Assembly: GCF_900188315.1 (NCBI RefSeq)
Contig: NZ_LT897781.1
Coordinates: 806,001-870,000 of the forward strand
From: Marinobacter sp. es.042
GTDB lineage: Bacteria; Pseudomonadota; Gammaproteobacteria; Pseudomonadales; Oleiphilaceae
DNA length: 64,000 bases
Direction of reading: 5' to 3'
The notes under the pieces are model-generated. The model was not told the origin of the DNA. It was given only the letters and a program-made list of their open reading frames with translations, and did not search any database. Position 1 is the stretch's first letter. Each line of letters begins with the position of its first letter. Position numbers and translations under genes: made by a program. This document shows positions 1 to 9,181 of the stretch, one piece after another.

Positions 1-1
1 A

Positions 2-1198
2 CAGACGGTTCACTATGGCAATGCGATTACTATCCCGTCTTTCCTGGCGAACCGCTTTCCGACACAGGCCCTGTCCCTGCGTACGGTGTCGGCCATCGTC
101 ATCGTGATCTTCTTCGCGGTTTATACGGCATCCGGCCTCGTCGCCGGTGGCAAGCTGTTCGAAAGCGCGTTTTCCGGCATTTTCAACTTTGGTGGTTTGA
201 GCGATTACGCCGTAGGTATTGTGATCACCCTCGGTGTGGTTCTGGCATACACCGTGGTGGGCGGTTTCCTGGCGGTGAGTCTGACCGATTTTGTTCAGGG
301 CTGTATCATGATGCTGGCGCTGGTCATCATGCCGGCGGTCGTACTCTTTGGTGAAGGCGGCGGGGGTTTTGCCCAGGCGTCGCAAACACTGAATGAGGTC
401 GATCCCACCTTGCTGTCCTGGACGGAAGGGCTGACCTTCATCGGCTGGCTCTCTGCGGTTACCTGGGGCCTGGGTTACTTTGGTCAGCCCCACATCATTG
501 TGCGTTTCATGGCCATCCGCACCCTGAAAGATGTACCGGTTGCCCGGAACATCGGTATGAGCTGGATGCTGATTTCCCTGATCGGCGCGATTTCACTGGG
601 TGTGTTCGGTCGCGCGTACGCCATCCGAAATGGCATGGACGTACAGGATCCGGAAACCATCTTTATTATCCTGTCAGACATGCTGTTCCATCCGCTGATT
701 ACTGGCTTCCTGTACGCGGCCCTGCTGGCGGCGGTGATGAGTACCATCTCCAGTCAGTTGCTGGTGTCGTCTTCTTCGCTGACAGAGGACTTCTATCGCC
801 TGTTCCTGCGTAAGGAAGCAAGCGACAAGGAATGCGTGAATGTTGGCCGTGTGTGCGTTGTCCTCGTTGGCCTGGTCGCTGCCGTTATCGCATCCGATCC
901 TAACTCTCAGGTTCTGGCTCTGGTGGCTAACGCGTGGGCTGGCTTCGGTGCCGCATTTGGCCCGCTGATCATCCTTTCACTGATGTGGCCGCGCACTAAC
1001 GGTGCTGGCGCCATCGCCGGTATGGTTGTCGGTGCTGCCACCGTTATGATCTGGATCTCACTGGGATGGAACGGCGAGTTCATGGGTGGTCCCGGTGTTT
1101 ACGAGATCATTCCGGGCTTCATTGCCTCCATGATCGCGATACTGGTGGTGAGCAGTGCCACTGCCGATGCGGGTGAGTACCAGCACATCGAGCGGTAA
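2..1198 (+). CDS. putP: Sodium/proline symporter, 5' end outside the window
   Basis: Inner-membrane solute:sodium symporter that imports L-proline with Na+. The reading frame is open from the window edge, so the start lies upstream; about 398 residues of a family usually near 490-500 are visible. The visible part opens with the SSS-family stretch ITIPSFLANRF, continues with TASGLVAGGKLFES and repeated hydrophobic helices, and contains the sodium-site region SSSSLTEDFYR typical of PutP. A GTG at 86 is internal to the frame and not the true start. A rho-independent terminator follows within 35 bases, so this is the last gene of its transcript. No catabolic putA is present in the window. Identification as PutP rather than another SSS member rests on these motifs and is good but not absolute. 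Confidence 0.9.
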   Translation, partial: QTVHYGNAITIPSFLANRFPTQALSLRTVSAIVIVIFFAVYTASGLVAGGKLFESAFSGIFNFGGLSDYAVGIVITLGVVLAYTVVGGFLAVSLTDFVQGCIMMLALVIMPAVVLFGEGGGGFAQASQTLNEVDPTLLSWTEGLTFIGWLSAVTWGLGYFGQPHIIVRFMAIRTLKDVPVARNIGMSWMLISLIGAISLGVFGRAYAIRNGMDVQDPETIFIILSDMLFHPLITGFLYAALLAAVMSTISSQLLVSSSSLTEDFYRLFLRKEASDKECVNVGRVCVVLVGLVAAVIASDPNSQVLALVANAWAGFGAAFGPLIILSLMWPRTNGAGAIAGMVVGAATVMIWISLGWNGEFMGGPGVYEIIPGFIASMIAILVVSSATADAGEYQHIER

Positions 1199-1230
1199 AG
1201 AAGAACGCTTACAACGCGTCGAAAGAAACG

Positions 1231-1259
1231 AAAAGGACTCCTCCGGGAGTCCTTTTTTT
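1231..1259 (+). terminator. Rho-independent terminator after putP
   Basis: An 11-bp inverted repeat (1231-1241 with 1246-1256) around a TCCG loop, followed by a T-run, lies 32 bases after the putP stop. Confidence 0.9.
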
Positions 1260-1327
1260 GGTCATAATGATCCCGGGTCGGGGGCTTCCTCCTTTCGAAC
1301 CCTCCAGTCTCCGATGGAGCGCACTGA

Positions 1328-2074
1328 GTGACTGTTCTGGAAATCGTGGCTTTACTGTCGATCGGGGGCATTGCCGGGTTTATTAACGTTCTCTCTGCCG
1401 GCGGTTCCATGCTGACCCTGCCCTTGTTGATGTTTCTGGGTCTGCCGCCCCAGGTCGCCAACGGCACGAACCGGGTGGCGATAACCCTGCAGAGTATCAC
1501 TGCCGTAGGCAGCTTCTACCGCATGGGGCATGGCAACCTTGTTGTCAGTCTGCACCTGGCGATTCCGGCGGTTCTGGGCTCTCTGGTGGGTGCCTGGGTC
1601 GCTACCTGGGTCTCCGACACCGTGTTCGAATGGGTCCTGGTGTCGGCCATGATCGGCGCCTCTGCGTTCATGTTGTTGCCACAGCCGGTTCTCAATACCC
1701 GTCCATTGACGCCCGAGCGCCTTGGCCCGGCTGTCTACCTGGCGATGTTTGTTGTTGGCATGTACGGCGGATTCATCCAGGTTGGTGTCGGTGTGCTTTT
1801 CCTTGTGGTGCTTTACCACATGCTCAAGATCGACTTGCGCCAGGTGAACGTGCTCAAGGTCTCGATCGTGTTGCCGTTTACCTTTGCTGCACTGGTGGTG
1901 TTTGCCCTCAACGATCAGGTGCGCTGGGGTGTGGGCCTGACCCTGGCACTGGGCAACGTTACTGGCGCTTTCATTGCTACCCGGGTCAATATGAGCAAAC
2001 GTGGCGCACGCTGGATCAAGGGGATAACCCTTGTCATGGTGGCTGCGATTCTGGTTAGGCTGATTATCTACTGA
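1328..2074 (+). CDS. TauE/SafE family sulfite-exporter-like permease
   Basis: Predicted integral inner-membrane protein of 248 residues with seven to eight hydrophobic helices. The first helix carries AGFINVLSAGGSMLTLP and a second half-repeat carries YGGFIQVGVGVLFLV; this pair of glycine-rich segments is the signature of the TauE/SafE (DUF81) family. Members move sulfite, sulfoacetate or other organic anions; the substrate cannot be read here. The start is a GTG preceded by GGAG at 1316-1319; an upstream ATG at 1315 is out of frame and closes at once. It is a single-gene unit between two terminators. No sulfur-metabolism genes flank it. Confidence 0.85.
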   Translation: MTVLEIVALLSIGGIAGFINVLSAGGSMLTLPLLMFLGLPPQVANGTNRVAITLQSITAVGSFYRMGHGNLVVSLHLAIPAVLGSLVGAWVATWVSDTVFEWVLVSAMIGASAFMLLPQPVLNTRPLTPERLGPAVYLAMFVVGMYGGFIQVGVGVLFLVVLYHMLKIDLRQVNVLKVSIVLPFTFAALVVFALNDQVRWGVGLTLALGNVTGAFIATRVNMSKRGARWIKGITLVMVAAILVRLIIY

Positions 2075-2110
2075 TTGTAGGGGCATCCCGGGTGGGTAAT
2101 CAGGCATAAA

Positions 2111-2137
2111 AAAACGCCAGCCCGGGGGCTGGCGTTT
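2111..2137. terminator. Bidirectional terminator between the permease and acnB
   Basis: Stem AAAACGCCAGCC / GGCTGGCGTTT with a short loop; A-rich on the left and T-rich on the right, so it can serve both converging genes. Confidence 0.85.
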
Positions 2138-2166
2138 CTGTGGAGCTAAACCTTGAAGGTCAGTGC

Positions 2167-4761
2167 TCAGGCAACGTTCGCCTCAGCGGCCTTCTTGGTG
2201 TAATTCTCCATCTGGTCGAAGTTGAGATACTTGTAGATCTCTTTCGACATGCTGTTCAGGTCCTTCGCGTACTCCATGTACTCCGCAGGGGAGGGGAGTT
2301 TGCCCAGAACCGCACCCACAGCCGCCAGTTCCGCAGACGTCAGGTACACGTTGGCACCATCGCCGAGGCGGTTCGGGAAGTTACGGGTGGAAGTGGACAG
2401 AACCGTCGACTTCGGAGCTACCCGTGCCTGGTTACCCATGCACAGGGAGCAGCCCGGCATCTCGGTGCGAACACCGGCGGTGCCGTAGGTGTTGAAGTAA
2501 CCTTCTTCCATCAGCTGCGCCTGATCCATCTTGGTCGGCGGCGACATCCACAGACGCGTGCTCAGCGGGCCTTTGTGCTGCTCAAGCAGTTTGCCGGCGG
2601 CGCGGAAGTGACCGATGTTGGTCATGCAGGAGCCAATGAATACTTCGTCAACTTTGTCGCCAGCCACTTCGGACAGGAACTTGGCATCGTCCGGATCATT
2701 CGGGCAGCATACGATCGGCTCTTTGATGTCAGCCAGATCGATCTCGATGACGTGTGAATACTCGGCATCTTTATCGGCACGCATGAGCTTCGGATCAGCC
2801 AGCCACTCTTCCATCTGCTGGGCACGACGCTCCAGGGTACGCGGATCGCCGTAACCCTCGGCAATCATCCAGCGTAACATGGTGATGTTGGAGCGCAGGT
2901 ACTCGGCCACGGAGTCTTCAGACAGGTTGATGGTACAACCCGCTGCGGAACGCTCGGCGGAAGCGTCGGACAACTCGAACGCCTGCTCAACGGTCAGGTG
3001 CTCAAGGCCTTCAATTTCCAGAATGCGGCCGGAGAATTCGTTGATCTTGCCTTTCTTCTCAACGGTCAGCATGCCTTGCTTGATGCCGTACAGCGGGATG
3101 GCGTGTACCAGATCGCGCAGGGTGATGCCGGGCTGCATTTCGCCCTTGAACCGAACCAGAACAGATTCCGGCATATCCAGAGGCATAACGCCGGTCGCCG
3201 CCGCAAACGCCACCAGGCCGGAACCAGCCGGGAAGGAGATGCCCATCGGGAAACGGGTGTGGGAGTCACCACCGGTGCCCACGGTGTCCGGCAGCAGCAT
3301 GCGGTTCAGCCAGGAGTGGATGATGCCGTCGCCCGGACGCAGTGAAACACCGCCGCGGGTACGGATAAAGTCCGGCATGGTGTGCTGCATTTCCACGTCA
3401 ACCGGCTTCGGGTAGGCAGCGGTGTGGCAGAAAGACTGCATAACCAGATCAGCCTGGAAGCCCAGACACGCCAGGTCTTTGAGTTCGTCCCGGGTCATCG
3501 GACCTGTTGTGTCCTGGGAGCCCACGGTGGTCATGTGCGGCTCGCAGTAGGTGTTCGGACGAACGCCTTGGCCTTCTTCCAGGCCACAGGCCTTGCCAAC
3601 CATCTTCTGGGCCAGGGTGAAGCCTTTGGTGCCGGCTTCGGGATCTTTTGGCAGGCGGAACAGGTCGGTCGCGCCCATGCCCAGTGCTGTGCGGGCCTTG
3701 GCAGTCAGGCCACGGCCGATGATCAGCGGGATACGGCCGCCGGCCTGAACTTCGTCCAGGATCACGTCAGACTTGAACTTGAACTCGGAGATAGTCTCGC
3801 CGGCCTCGTTCAGGATCTTGCCGTCATACGGGCGGATCTCGATAACATCGCCCATGTTCATGTCGTCGACGGGGGCTTCGAACACCAGGGCACCGGCATC
3901 TTCCATGGTGTTGAAGAAGATAGGAGCAACCTTGTTACCGATGCAGACACCGCCGGCACGTTTGTTCGGCACGCCCGGAATGTCGTCACCGAAGAACCAC
4001 AGAACGGAGTTGGTGGCCGACTTACGGGAGGAACCGGTACCGACAACATCACCCACGAAGGCAACAGGCAGGCCTTTGGACTTGATCTCGTCGATCTGGC
4101 TCATGGGGCCGGTTACGCCCGGCTCTTCCGGCTTCAGGCCGTCGCGTTCCATTTTGTAGGCGGCGCGGGCATGCAGCGGGATGTCCGGACGGGACCAGGC
4201 ATCCGGAGCCGGTGACAGGTCGTCGGTATTGGTTTCGCCAGTGACCTTGAACACCACCATCTTGGTGCTCTCTGGTACCTTCTTCTTGTTGGTGAACCAC
4301 TCGCCGTTGGCCCAGGATTCGATAACTGCCTTGGCAACCGGATTGCCAGCGTCCATCTTTTCCTTCACGTCGTTAAAGGCGTCGAACATCAGCAGGGTGC
4401 GCTTCAGCTGCTCACCGGCCAGCTCGGCCAGCTCGGAGTCGTCCAGAAGATCAACCAGAGTCGCAATGTTATAGCCACCCTGCATCATGCCCAGCAGCTT
4501 GACTGCTGTCGGCTTGTCCAGCAGCGGAGAGGAGGCTTCACCTTTTACGATAGCAGTCAGGAACGCAGCCTTTACGTAGGCGGCTTCGTCGACACCCGGC
4601 GGTACGCGGTTTTCCAGGAGATACACCAGGGTGTCTTCCTCGCCGGCCGGCGGGTTTTTCAGCAGATCGACCAGAGCAGCAGTCTGCTCGGCGTTCAGGG
4701 GCTTGGGAGGAATACCCAGGGCTTCACGTTCGGCAACGTGTTCACGATAGGCTTCTAACAC
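2167..4761 (-). CDS. acnB: Aconitate hydratase B
   Basis: Cytoplasmic [4Fe-4S] enzyme interconverting citrate and isocitrate in the TCA and glyoxylate cycles. It reads as a standard AcnB: N-terminal HEAT-like domain with NPPAGEED and NRVPPGVDEAAYVKA, the swivel domain with TGETNTDDLSPAPDAWSRPD, then the catalytic core with GDSHTRFP and iron-sulfur cysteines in FIGSCMTNIGHF and PGCSLCMGNQA. The longest frame starts with an ATG at 4776 that lacks a ribosome site; the GTG at 4761 gives the family N-terminus (M-LEAYREHVAE) and has GAGGG eight bases upstream, so I prefer it (864 residues). It is monocistronic, with a structured leader upstream (4840-4901). Confidence 0.97.
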   Translation of the reverse strand: MLEAYREHVAEREALGIPPKPLNAEQTAALVDLLKNPPAGEEDTLVYLLENRVPPGVDEAAYVKAAFLTAIVKGEASSPLLDKPTAVKLLGMMQGGYNIATLVDLLDDSELAELAGEQLKRTLLMFDAFNDVKEKMDAGNPVAKAVIESWANGEWFTNKKKVPESTKMVVFKVTGETNTDDLSPAPDAWSRPDIPLHARAAYKMERDGLKPEEPGVTGPMSQIDEIKSKGLPVAFVGDVVGTGSSRKSATNSVLWFFGDDIPGVPNKRAGGVCIGNKVAPIFFNTMEDAGALVFEAPVDDMNMGDVIEIRPYDGKILNEAGETISEFKFKSDVILDEVQAGGRIPLIIGRGLTAKARTALGMGATDLFRLPKDPEAGTKGFTLAQKMVGKACGLEEGQGVRPNTYCEPHMTTVGSQDTTGPMTRDELKDLACLGFQADLVMQSFCHTAAYPKPVDVEMQHTMPDFIRTRGGVSLRPGDGIIHSWLNRMLLPDTVGTGGDSHTRFPMGISFPAGSGLVAFAAATGVMPLDMPESVLVRFKGEMQPGITLRDLVHAIPLYGIKQGMLTVEKKGKINEFSGRILEIEGLEHLTVEQAFELSDASAERSAAGCTINLSEDSVAEYLRSNITMLRWMIAEGYGDPRTLERRAQQMEEWLADPKLMRADKDAEYSHVIEIDLADIKEPIVCCPNDPDDAKFLSEVAGDKVDEVFIGSCMTNIGHFRAAGKLLEQHKGPLSTRLWMSPPTKMDQAQLMEEGYFNTYGTAGVRTEMPGCSLCMGNQARVAPKSTVLSTSTRNFPNRLGDGANVYLTSAELAAVGAVLGKLPSPAEYMEYAKDLNSMSKEIYKYLNFDQMENYTKKAAEANVA

Positions 4762-4839
4762 GATATGGACCCTCATCAGTTGGAATGTCCCGCGCCGTTG
4801 GCTTCATGCCTTGGCGGGAGGTTTTGGCGGAAAGGCCGT

Positions 4840-4901
4840 AGGAGCCTCTGAATAATGCCTCAAATCACCGATGGGGTTTCAGGGTTTATTCAGAGACTCC
4901 T
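4840..4901 (-). promoter_or_regulatory. Long hairpin in the acnB upstream leader
   Basis: AGGAG-C-CTCTGAATAA (4840-4855) pairs with TTATTCAGAG-A-CTCCT (4886-4901): 15 of 16 positions pair around a 30-base loop. It lies 79-140 bases upstream of the acnB start. A TATAGA-like -10 hexamer on the minus strand just beyond it (about 4919-4924) would place the hairpin inside the 5' untranslated region. The role is unknown; in other bacteria acnB is subject to post-transcriptional control, so a leader function is plausible but unproven. Confidence 0.4.
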
Positions 4902-4979
4902 TTATCTGGCGCTGCATTCTATAGGAAACCCCTTATAAAGTTAAGTTGGACAGAGGTCGGAGGAATCTGTTAAGTGCGC

Positions 4980-4985
4980 TATAAT
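4980..4985 (+). promoter_or_regulatory. Probable -10 element for miaE
   Basis: A perfect TATAAT lies 32 bases upstream of the miaE ATG and is followed by a GC-rich segment. No good -35 hexamer is seen at 16-18 bases. Confidence 0.4.
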
Positions 4986-5017
4986 CGCCGGCCGCAAATC
5001 AACAACTGTATTCAACC

Positions 5018-5626
5018 ATGAACGATGCCCTGCAAGAGATTCACAACTTCCTGCCGTGCCGGACCCCACAGCAATGGATCGACAATGCCCTGGCGAACCA
5101 GGACCTGATGCTGATCGATCACGCCCATTGCGAAAAGAAGGCCGCCTCCACCGCGCTCAGCCTGATGTACCGGTACCTTGACAACACCGATCTGCTTAAC
5201 AAGATGTCCAGGCTGGCCCGTGAGGAGCTCCGGCATTTCGAGCAGGTGCTCGCGATTATGAAAAAGCGCGGCGTGGACTACTGCCATCTTACCCCAGCCC
5301 GATACGCGGCAGGCTTAAGACAGGAAGTCCGGTCAGAAGATCCCGGCCGGCTGGTGGATGTGTTGATCGTGGGCGCCATTATCGAAGCGCGCTCCTGTGA
5401 ACGGTTTGCCGCGCTCGCTCCGTTCCTGGATGAGAAGCTGGCGGATTTCTACACCAGTTTGCTGAAGTCCGAAGCCCGGCATTACCAGGACTACTTGACT
5501 CTTGCCGAGCAGGCCGCTGGTGGACCGATCGCGACCCGTGTGGAGGATTTTCTGGCCCTTGAGCGGGCGTTGATAGAAGATCCGGATCAGGAGTTTCGCT
5601 TTCACAGCGGGCCCATCTCAGCGTAA
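5018..5626 (+). CDS. miaE: tRNA 2-methylthio-N6-isopentenyladenosine-37 hydroxylase
   Basis: Non-heme di-iron monooxygenase that hydroxylates the isopentenyl group of ms2i6A at tRNA position 37, giving ms2io6A. The 202-residue protein is a ferritin-like four-helix bundle, and carboxylate/histidine ligands of the family are visible in EELRHFEQ (around 70), IIEARSCERF (around 127) and SEARHYQDY (around 154). The N-terminal HNFLPCRTPQQWIDNA is also typical. The ATG at 5018 opens the conserved N-terminus. The 3' end overlaps the convergent finR gene by nine bases, with no terminator between them. It needs MiaA and MiaB products as substrate; those genes are not in the window. Confidence 0.93.
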   Translation: MNDALQEIHNFLPCRTPQQWIDNALANQDLMLIDHAHCEKKAASTALSLMYRYLDNTDLLNKMSRLAREELRHFEQVLAIMKKRGVDYCHLTPARYAAGLRQEVRSEDPGRLVDVLIVGAIIEARSCERFAALAPFLDEKLADFYTSLLKSEARHYQDYLTLAEQAAGGPIATRVEDFLALERALIEDPDQEFRFHSGPISA

Positions 5627-6502
5627 CTGCCGACAAAGCTCTATCCAGGCATCAATTCCGGCGCTACGGTATTTCTGCTTGTGCAGTATGAAATAGAACT
5701 GCCGATCAAACTGACGGTGTTCCGGTACCTTCAGTGGCACCAGACTTCCGCGCTTGAACGCGTCGGCCAGCACCACTTCCGAAAGGCAGCCAATGCCCAG
5801 GTCGGCTTCCACTGCCCGTTTTATGGCCTCGGTGTGTTCCAGTTCCAGCAACACATTCAGATCCGGCAACAGACCGTGCATGCCCCGCTCAAAACTCTGG
5901 CGGGTTCCTGACCCCTGCTCACGCATGATCCAGGTGGCGGTGCGCAGGTCTTCATCCGTCAGTGATGTTTTTTGGGCCAGTGGATGGCTGGGTGAACAGA
6001 ACACCACCAGCTCATCTCCCCGCCAGGGCAATACATCCAGTTCTGAAGACTGCAATTCCCCCTCAATCAAACCAATATCCAGCTCGAAGTCCCTCACTCG
6101 TCTTGCAATGGTGCTGGTATTGGCGACTTCGAGGGAGACTCTGGGATGGGTAGGGGTATTCATGTATTGGGCCATGACGCCCACGGCCAAATAATTCCCG
6201 ATAGTTAGGGTAGCACCGACTTTCAGGGCGCCCACCTCCGTGTGTTTGCTGAAGGCCTGTTCCAGCTCATTGGCCTGGGCGAGGACGGCCTCCACCTTGG
6301 GGCGGTAAAGCCGCCCCAGCTCGTTTAACTGGAGCCGTTTGCCAACGCGGTCGAACAGCTGGATGTCGAACTGGTTTTCCAGTTCTTTCAGCGCACTGCT
6401 GGCTGCCGATTGCGACATGGCCAGCGATTCGGCAGCACGGGTAATGTTCTGGAAATGGGCGGCTGCCAGGAAAACTTCCAGCTGTCGAAAACTGTACTTC
6501 AT
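5618..6502 (-). CDS. finR: LysR-family regulator divergent from fpr (FinR-like)
   Basis: 294-residue LysR-type transcription factor. Residues 1-60 are a winged helix-turn-helix (RQLEVFLAAAHFQNITRAAE, then SQSAASSALKELE); residues 90-290 are the effector domain, including TLTIGNYLAVGVMAQ and the FCSPSHPLA segment. Its gene is divergent from a ferredoxin-NADP reductase across about 145 bases. In pseudomonads the same arrangement is finR-fprA, where FinR switches on fprA under superoxide or sulfite stress, so the name is given by position and family. It is also close to the YeiE/CysB-like sulfite-responsive branch. The inducer cannot be inferred here. Confidence 0.75.
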   Translation of the reverse strand: MKYSFRQLEVFLAAAHFQNITRAAESLAMSQSAASSALKELENQFDIQLFDRVGKRLQLNELGRLYRPKVEAVLAQANELEQAFSKHTEVGALKVGATLTIGNYLAVGVMAQYMNTPTHPRVSLEVANTSTIARRVRDFELDIGLIEGELQSSELDVLPWRGDELVVFCSPSHPLAQKTSLTDEDLRTATWIMREQGSGTRQSFERGMHGLLPDLNVLLELEHTEAIKRAVEADLGIGCLSEVVLADAFKRGSLVPLKVPEHRQFDRQFYFILHKQKYRSAGIDAWIELCRQLR

Positions 6503-6647
6503 AACTTTTCGCTCTTAATCGGCCCACTCGAATAAGGTTATGAGAATATCCCATTTTCCCGATAGGTTAGTGTCGGGTTAGACTTATCGCAATCCAAAAT
6601 TGAATCATTCGCCGTAAGAAAGCGTAACGAACAGGCAAGAGGTTTAC

Positions 6648-7418
6648 ATGAGCAACCTGATTAAAGAGAAAGTTACCAGCGTCCATCACTGGAACGATAC
6701 CCTGTTCAGCTTTACCACAAGCCGGGATCCGGGCTTCCGTTTCAAGAACGGGCACTTTGTCATGATCGGCCTGGAGACCGAGGGTAAGCCTTTGATGCGC
6801 GCTTACAGTATCGCCAGTGCCAATTACGAGGAAGAGCTTGAGTTCTTCTCGATCAAGGTCCAGGACGGCCCACTGACATCCCGCCTTCAGAAAATCCAGG
6901 TGGGTGACGAAATTCTGGTGAGCCGAAAGCCGACAGGTACGCTGATTCTGGACAACCTTCTGCCCGGAAAGAATCTGTGGCTGATCAGTACCGGCACCGG
7001 TTTGGCGCCCTTCATGAGCATCATCAAGGATCCGGAAGTTTACGAGGCGTTCGATAAGGTTATTCTGACCCATGGCGTGCGTTACGTCTCCGAGCTGGCT
7101 TATCAGAAGGAGATCGAGGAGCTGCCGGAGAACGAATACTTCGGCGAAATGGTCCAGGGCAAGTTGGTTTACTATCCGACTGTGACGCGGGAAGACTTTC
7201 GCAACCAGGGGAGGCTGACCGATGCCATGGAGACCGGCAAAATCACCCGTGATCTCGACCTGCCGGATTTTGACCCGGAGAATGACCGGTTCATGATCTG
7301 CGGCAGCCCAAGCATGCTCAAGGACACCTGCGCCATCCTGAACAACATGGGCTTCAAGGAGGCCCGTGGCGGCGATATGGGCCATTATGTGATTGAGCGG
7401 GCGTTCGTGGAGCAGTGA
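6648..7418 (+). CDS. fpr: Ferredoxin--NADP(+) reductase
   Basis: Cytoplasmic FAD enzyme passing electrons between NADPH and ferredoxin/flavodoxin, used in iron-sulfur repair and oxidative stress. It has the bacterial subclass I length (256 residues). The FAD domain shows MRAYSIAS, the NADP domain shows STGTGLAPFMS near 120-130 and FMICGSPSMLKDT near 220. The C-terminus ends in the short ERAFVEQ tail typical of this subclass. The start is an ATG behind AGAGG. It is read divergently from finR and closed by a strong terminator, so it is a one-gene unit likely controlled by FinR. Confidence 0.95.
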   Translation: MSNLIKEKVTSVHHWNDTLFSFTTSRDPGFRFKNGHFVMIGLETEGKPLMRAYSIASANYEEELEFFSIKVQDGPLTSRLQKIQVGDEILVSRKPTGTLILDNLLPGKNLWLISTGTGLAPFMSIIKDPEVYEAFDKVILTHGVRYVSELAYQKEIEELPENEYFGEMVQGKLVYYPTVTREDFRNQGRLTDAMETGKITRDLDLPDFDPENDRFMICGSPSMLKDTCAILNNMGFKEARGGDMGHYVIERAFVEQ

Positions 7419-7441
7419 GCTCGCGGGCTGAATCCGCCCCG

Positions 7442-7474
7442 AAAAAAGCCGGAGCGTGATGCTCCGGCTTTTTT
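7442..7474. terminator. Terminator after fpr
   Basis: 14-bp stem (7442-7455 with 7461-7474) around GTGAT, A-run on the left and T-run on the right. Confidence 0.95.
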
Positions 7475-7532
7475 GTGTTTGTATCTGACAGAATGGGTCG
7501 TATAAACGGCAAAGGGCTTTGGAGGCGGAGCA

Positions 7533-9113
7533 ATGGCAGGACGGCAGTTAACGAAGAGAAACGTCATCAGCTTTCTGGTGGCATTGGCGGTCGGGGTAAT
7601 TCTTGGCACCGTGGTTCAGACCCAGCTAAACCTCTGGGCCCTTCAGGCTATGGGGGTGGCGGTTGGGCTTGATGCCCGCATTTCTGCCACCGGGCATGAT
7701 CTGGTCTCTTTTGCGCCGTTCTACCTGCTCCTCTTTGGAGTCAGTTTCCTTGTTTCCCAGGGCGCCGCGGCGGTCGTTTCCCGTTTCGTGGGGCGCGGGC
7801 TTCGGGTGCCACTGTTCGCCCTGGCCGGGGCATCCGGGCTGTGGGTTGCACTAGTGTTGGTCAATGCCCTGGCTCCCATGCCAACCCTGATTGCGGCGAC
7901 CCGAACCGGGGGAGGTTTGCTTGCCATGCTGTTAACCGCGGCATTTGCCGGAGCCCTGTTCGCCAGACTTACTGCCAGGCCCGCCACCGGGCTCAGTAGC
8001 CACGCATCGGGCACCCTGCTGGCCTTATGCCTGGCGGCTGGCCTCGGGGCGCTGCCAGGTCCGACACAGGCCCAGTCCTTGAGCGACTACACCGTCGAGA
8101 CGTTGACTTCCGGGCTGGAGCATCCCTGGTCCCTGGCGTTTCTTCCCGGCGGTGGCGCTCTTGTGACGGAGCGGGCAGGGCGGTTGCGGATGATTTCAGA
8201 GGAGTGGGAGCTCGGCCAGGCGCCGATTACCGGAGTTCCGCCGGTTTTCAATGATGCTCAGGCAGGTCTGTTCGATGTTCTGTTGTCGCCGGACTTTGAG
8301 AATAACCAACTGGTCTTTCTCGCCTACGCTTGCGGGACGGCCTCTGCGAATCACCTGTGCGTGGCCCGTGGTCAGTTGCAGGCGGAGGCCTTGACGGAGG
8401 TTGTCGAGATATTCCGTGCCAAGCCGGCCAAGGAAGGCAGCGCCCACTACGGTGGCCGAATGGCCTGGCTTCCGGATGATACGCTGATCGTGACGCTGGG
8501 AGACGGATTTGACTATCGGGAGCAGGCGCAGAACCTGTCCAGTCATCTGGGCAAGATCGTGAGGCTGAACCCGGATGGCAGTGTTCCCGCCGACAACCCC
8601 TTCGTTGGCAGGGAAGGCGCTCTGCCGGAAATATACAGTTACGGGCACCGGAACGTTCAGGGGCTGGTGTTTGATTCCGTCGAAAACGTCCTGATTGCCC
8701 ATGAACACGGCCCCCGCGGCGGTGATGAGATCAATATTATCGAGCCGGGACACAACTATGGCTGGCCCGTGATCACGCACGGCATCGATTACACCGGCGC
8801 GATAATCACGCCCTTTGTTGAGCGGGAAGGTATGGAGCAACCGTTGTTGCACTGGACCCCTTCAATTGCCCCCTCAGGCATGACCCGCTATCGGGGTGAG
8901 CTGTTTCCGGACTGGCAGGGAAACCTCCTGGTCGGCGCCCTTGCCGATAAAAGCGTTCACCGCGTCACATTGGAAGCTGGCGAAGCAAGCGACGTCGAGA
9001 GTTTGTTCGAAGCAATGGGCGAACGGATCCGGGACGTGGCTACCGGGCCTGATGGAGCGGTGTATCTGCTCACTGACAGTGCGGATGGACGGATTCTGCG
9101 TATCCTGCCTTAG
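7533..9113 (+). CDS. Membrane-domain / PQQ-type sugar dehydrogenase fusion
   Basis: 526 residues in two parts. Residues 1-150 hold about four hydrophobic helices (roughly 11-28, 59-80, 93-112, 126-146) with no family I recognise. A further hydrophobic segment (about 158-175, ending GPTQAQ) looks like an export signal and leads into a six-bladed beta-propeller of the glucose/sorbosone dehydrogenase (GSDH) family at 186-526: HPWSLAFLPGG, SYGHRNVQGL, EHGPRGGDEIN and NYGWPVITHGIDY are conserved. The propeller should face the periplasm and oxidise an aldose with PQQ, though many family members have lost or never had proven activity. The start ATG has GGAGGCGGAG just upstream. The membrane extension is the unusual part, since most relatives are simple secreted proteins. 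Confidence 0.85.
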   Translation: MAGRQLTKRNVISFLVALAVGVILGTVVQTQLNLWALQAMGVAVGLDARISATGHDLVSFAPFYLLLFGVSFLVSQGAAAVVSRFVGRGLRVPLFALAGASGLWVALVLVNALAPMPTLIAATRTGGGLLAMLLTAAFAGALFARLTARPATGLSSHASGTLLALCLAAGLGALPGPTQAQSLSDYTVETLTSGLEHPWSLAFLPGGGALVTERAGRLRMISEEWELGQAPITGVPPVFNDAQAGLFDVLLSPDFENNQLVFLAYACGTASANHLCVARGQLQAEALTEVVEIFRAKPAKEGSAHYGGRMAWLPDDTLIVTLGDGFDYREQAQNLSSHLGKIVRLNPDGSVPADNPFVGREGALPEIYSYGHRNVQGLVFDSVENVLIAHEHGPRGGDEINIIEPGHNYGWPVITHGIDYTGAIITPFVEREGMEQPLLHWTPSIAPSGMTRYRGELFPDWQGNLLVGALADKSVHRVTLEAGEASDVESLFEAMGERIRDVATGPDGAVYLLTDSADGRILRILP

Positions 9114-9181
9114 TCTCGGCTCTGGGGTCTTTGGGCCCGGCCGGTGTATAGTAGGCGGTTTTCAGAAAGAGGGAAGCCGCT

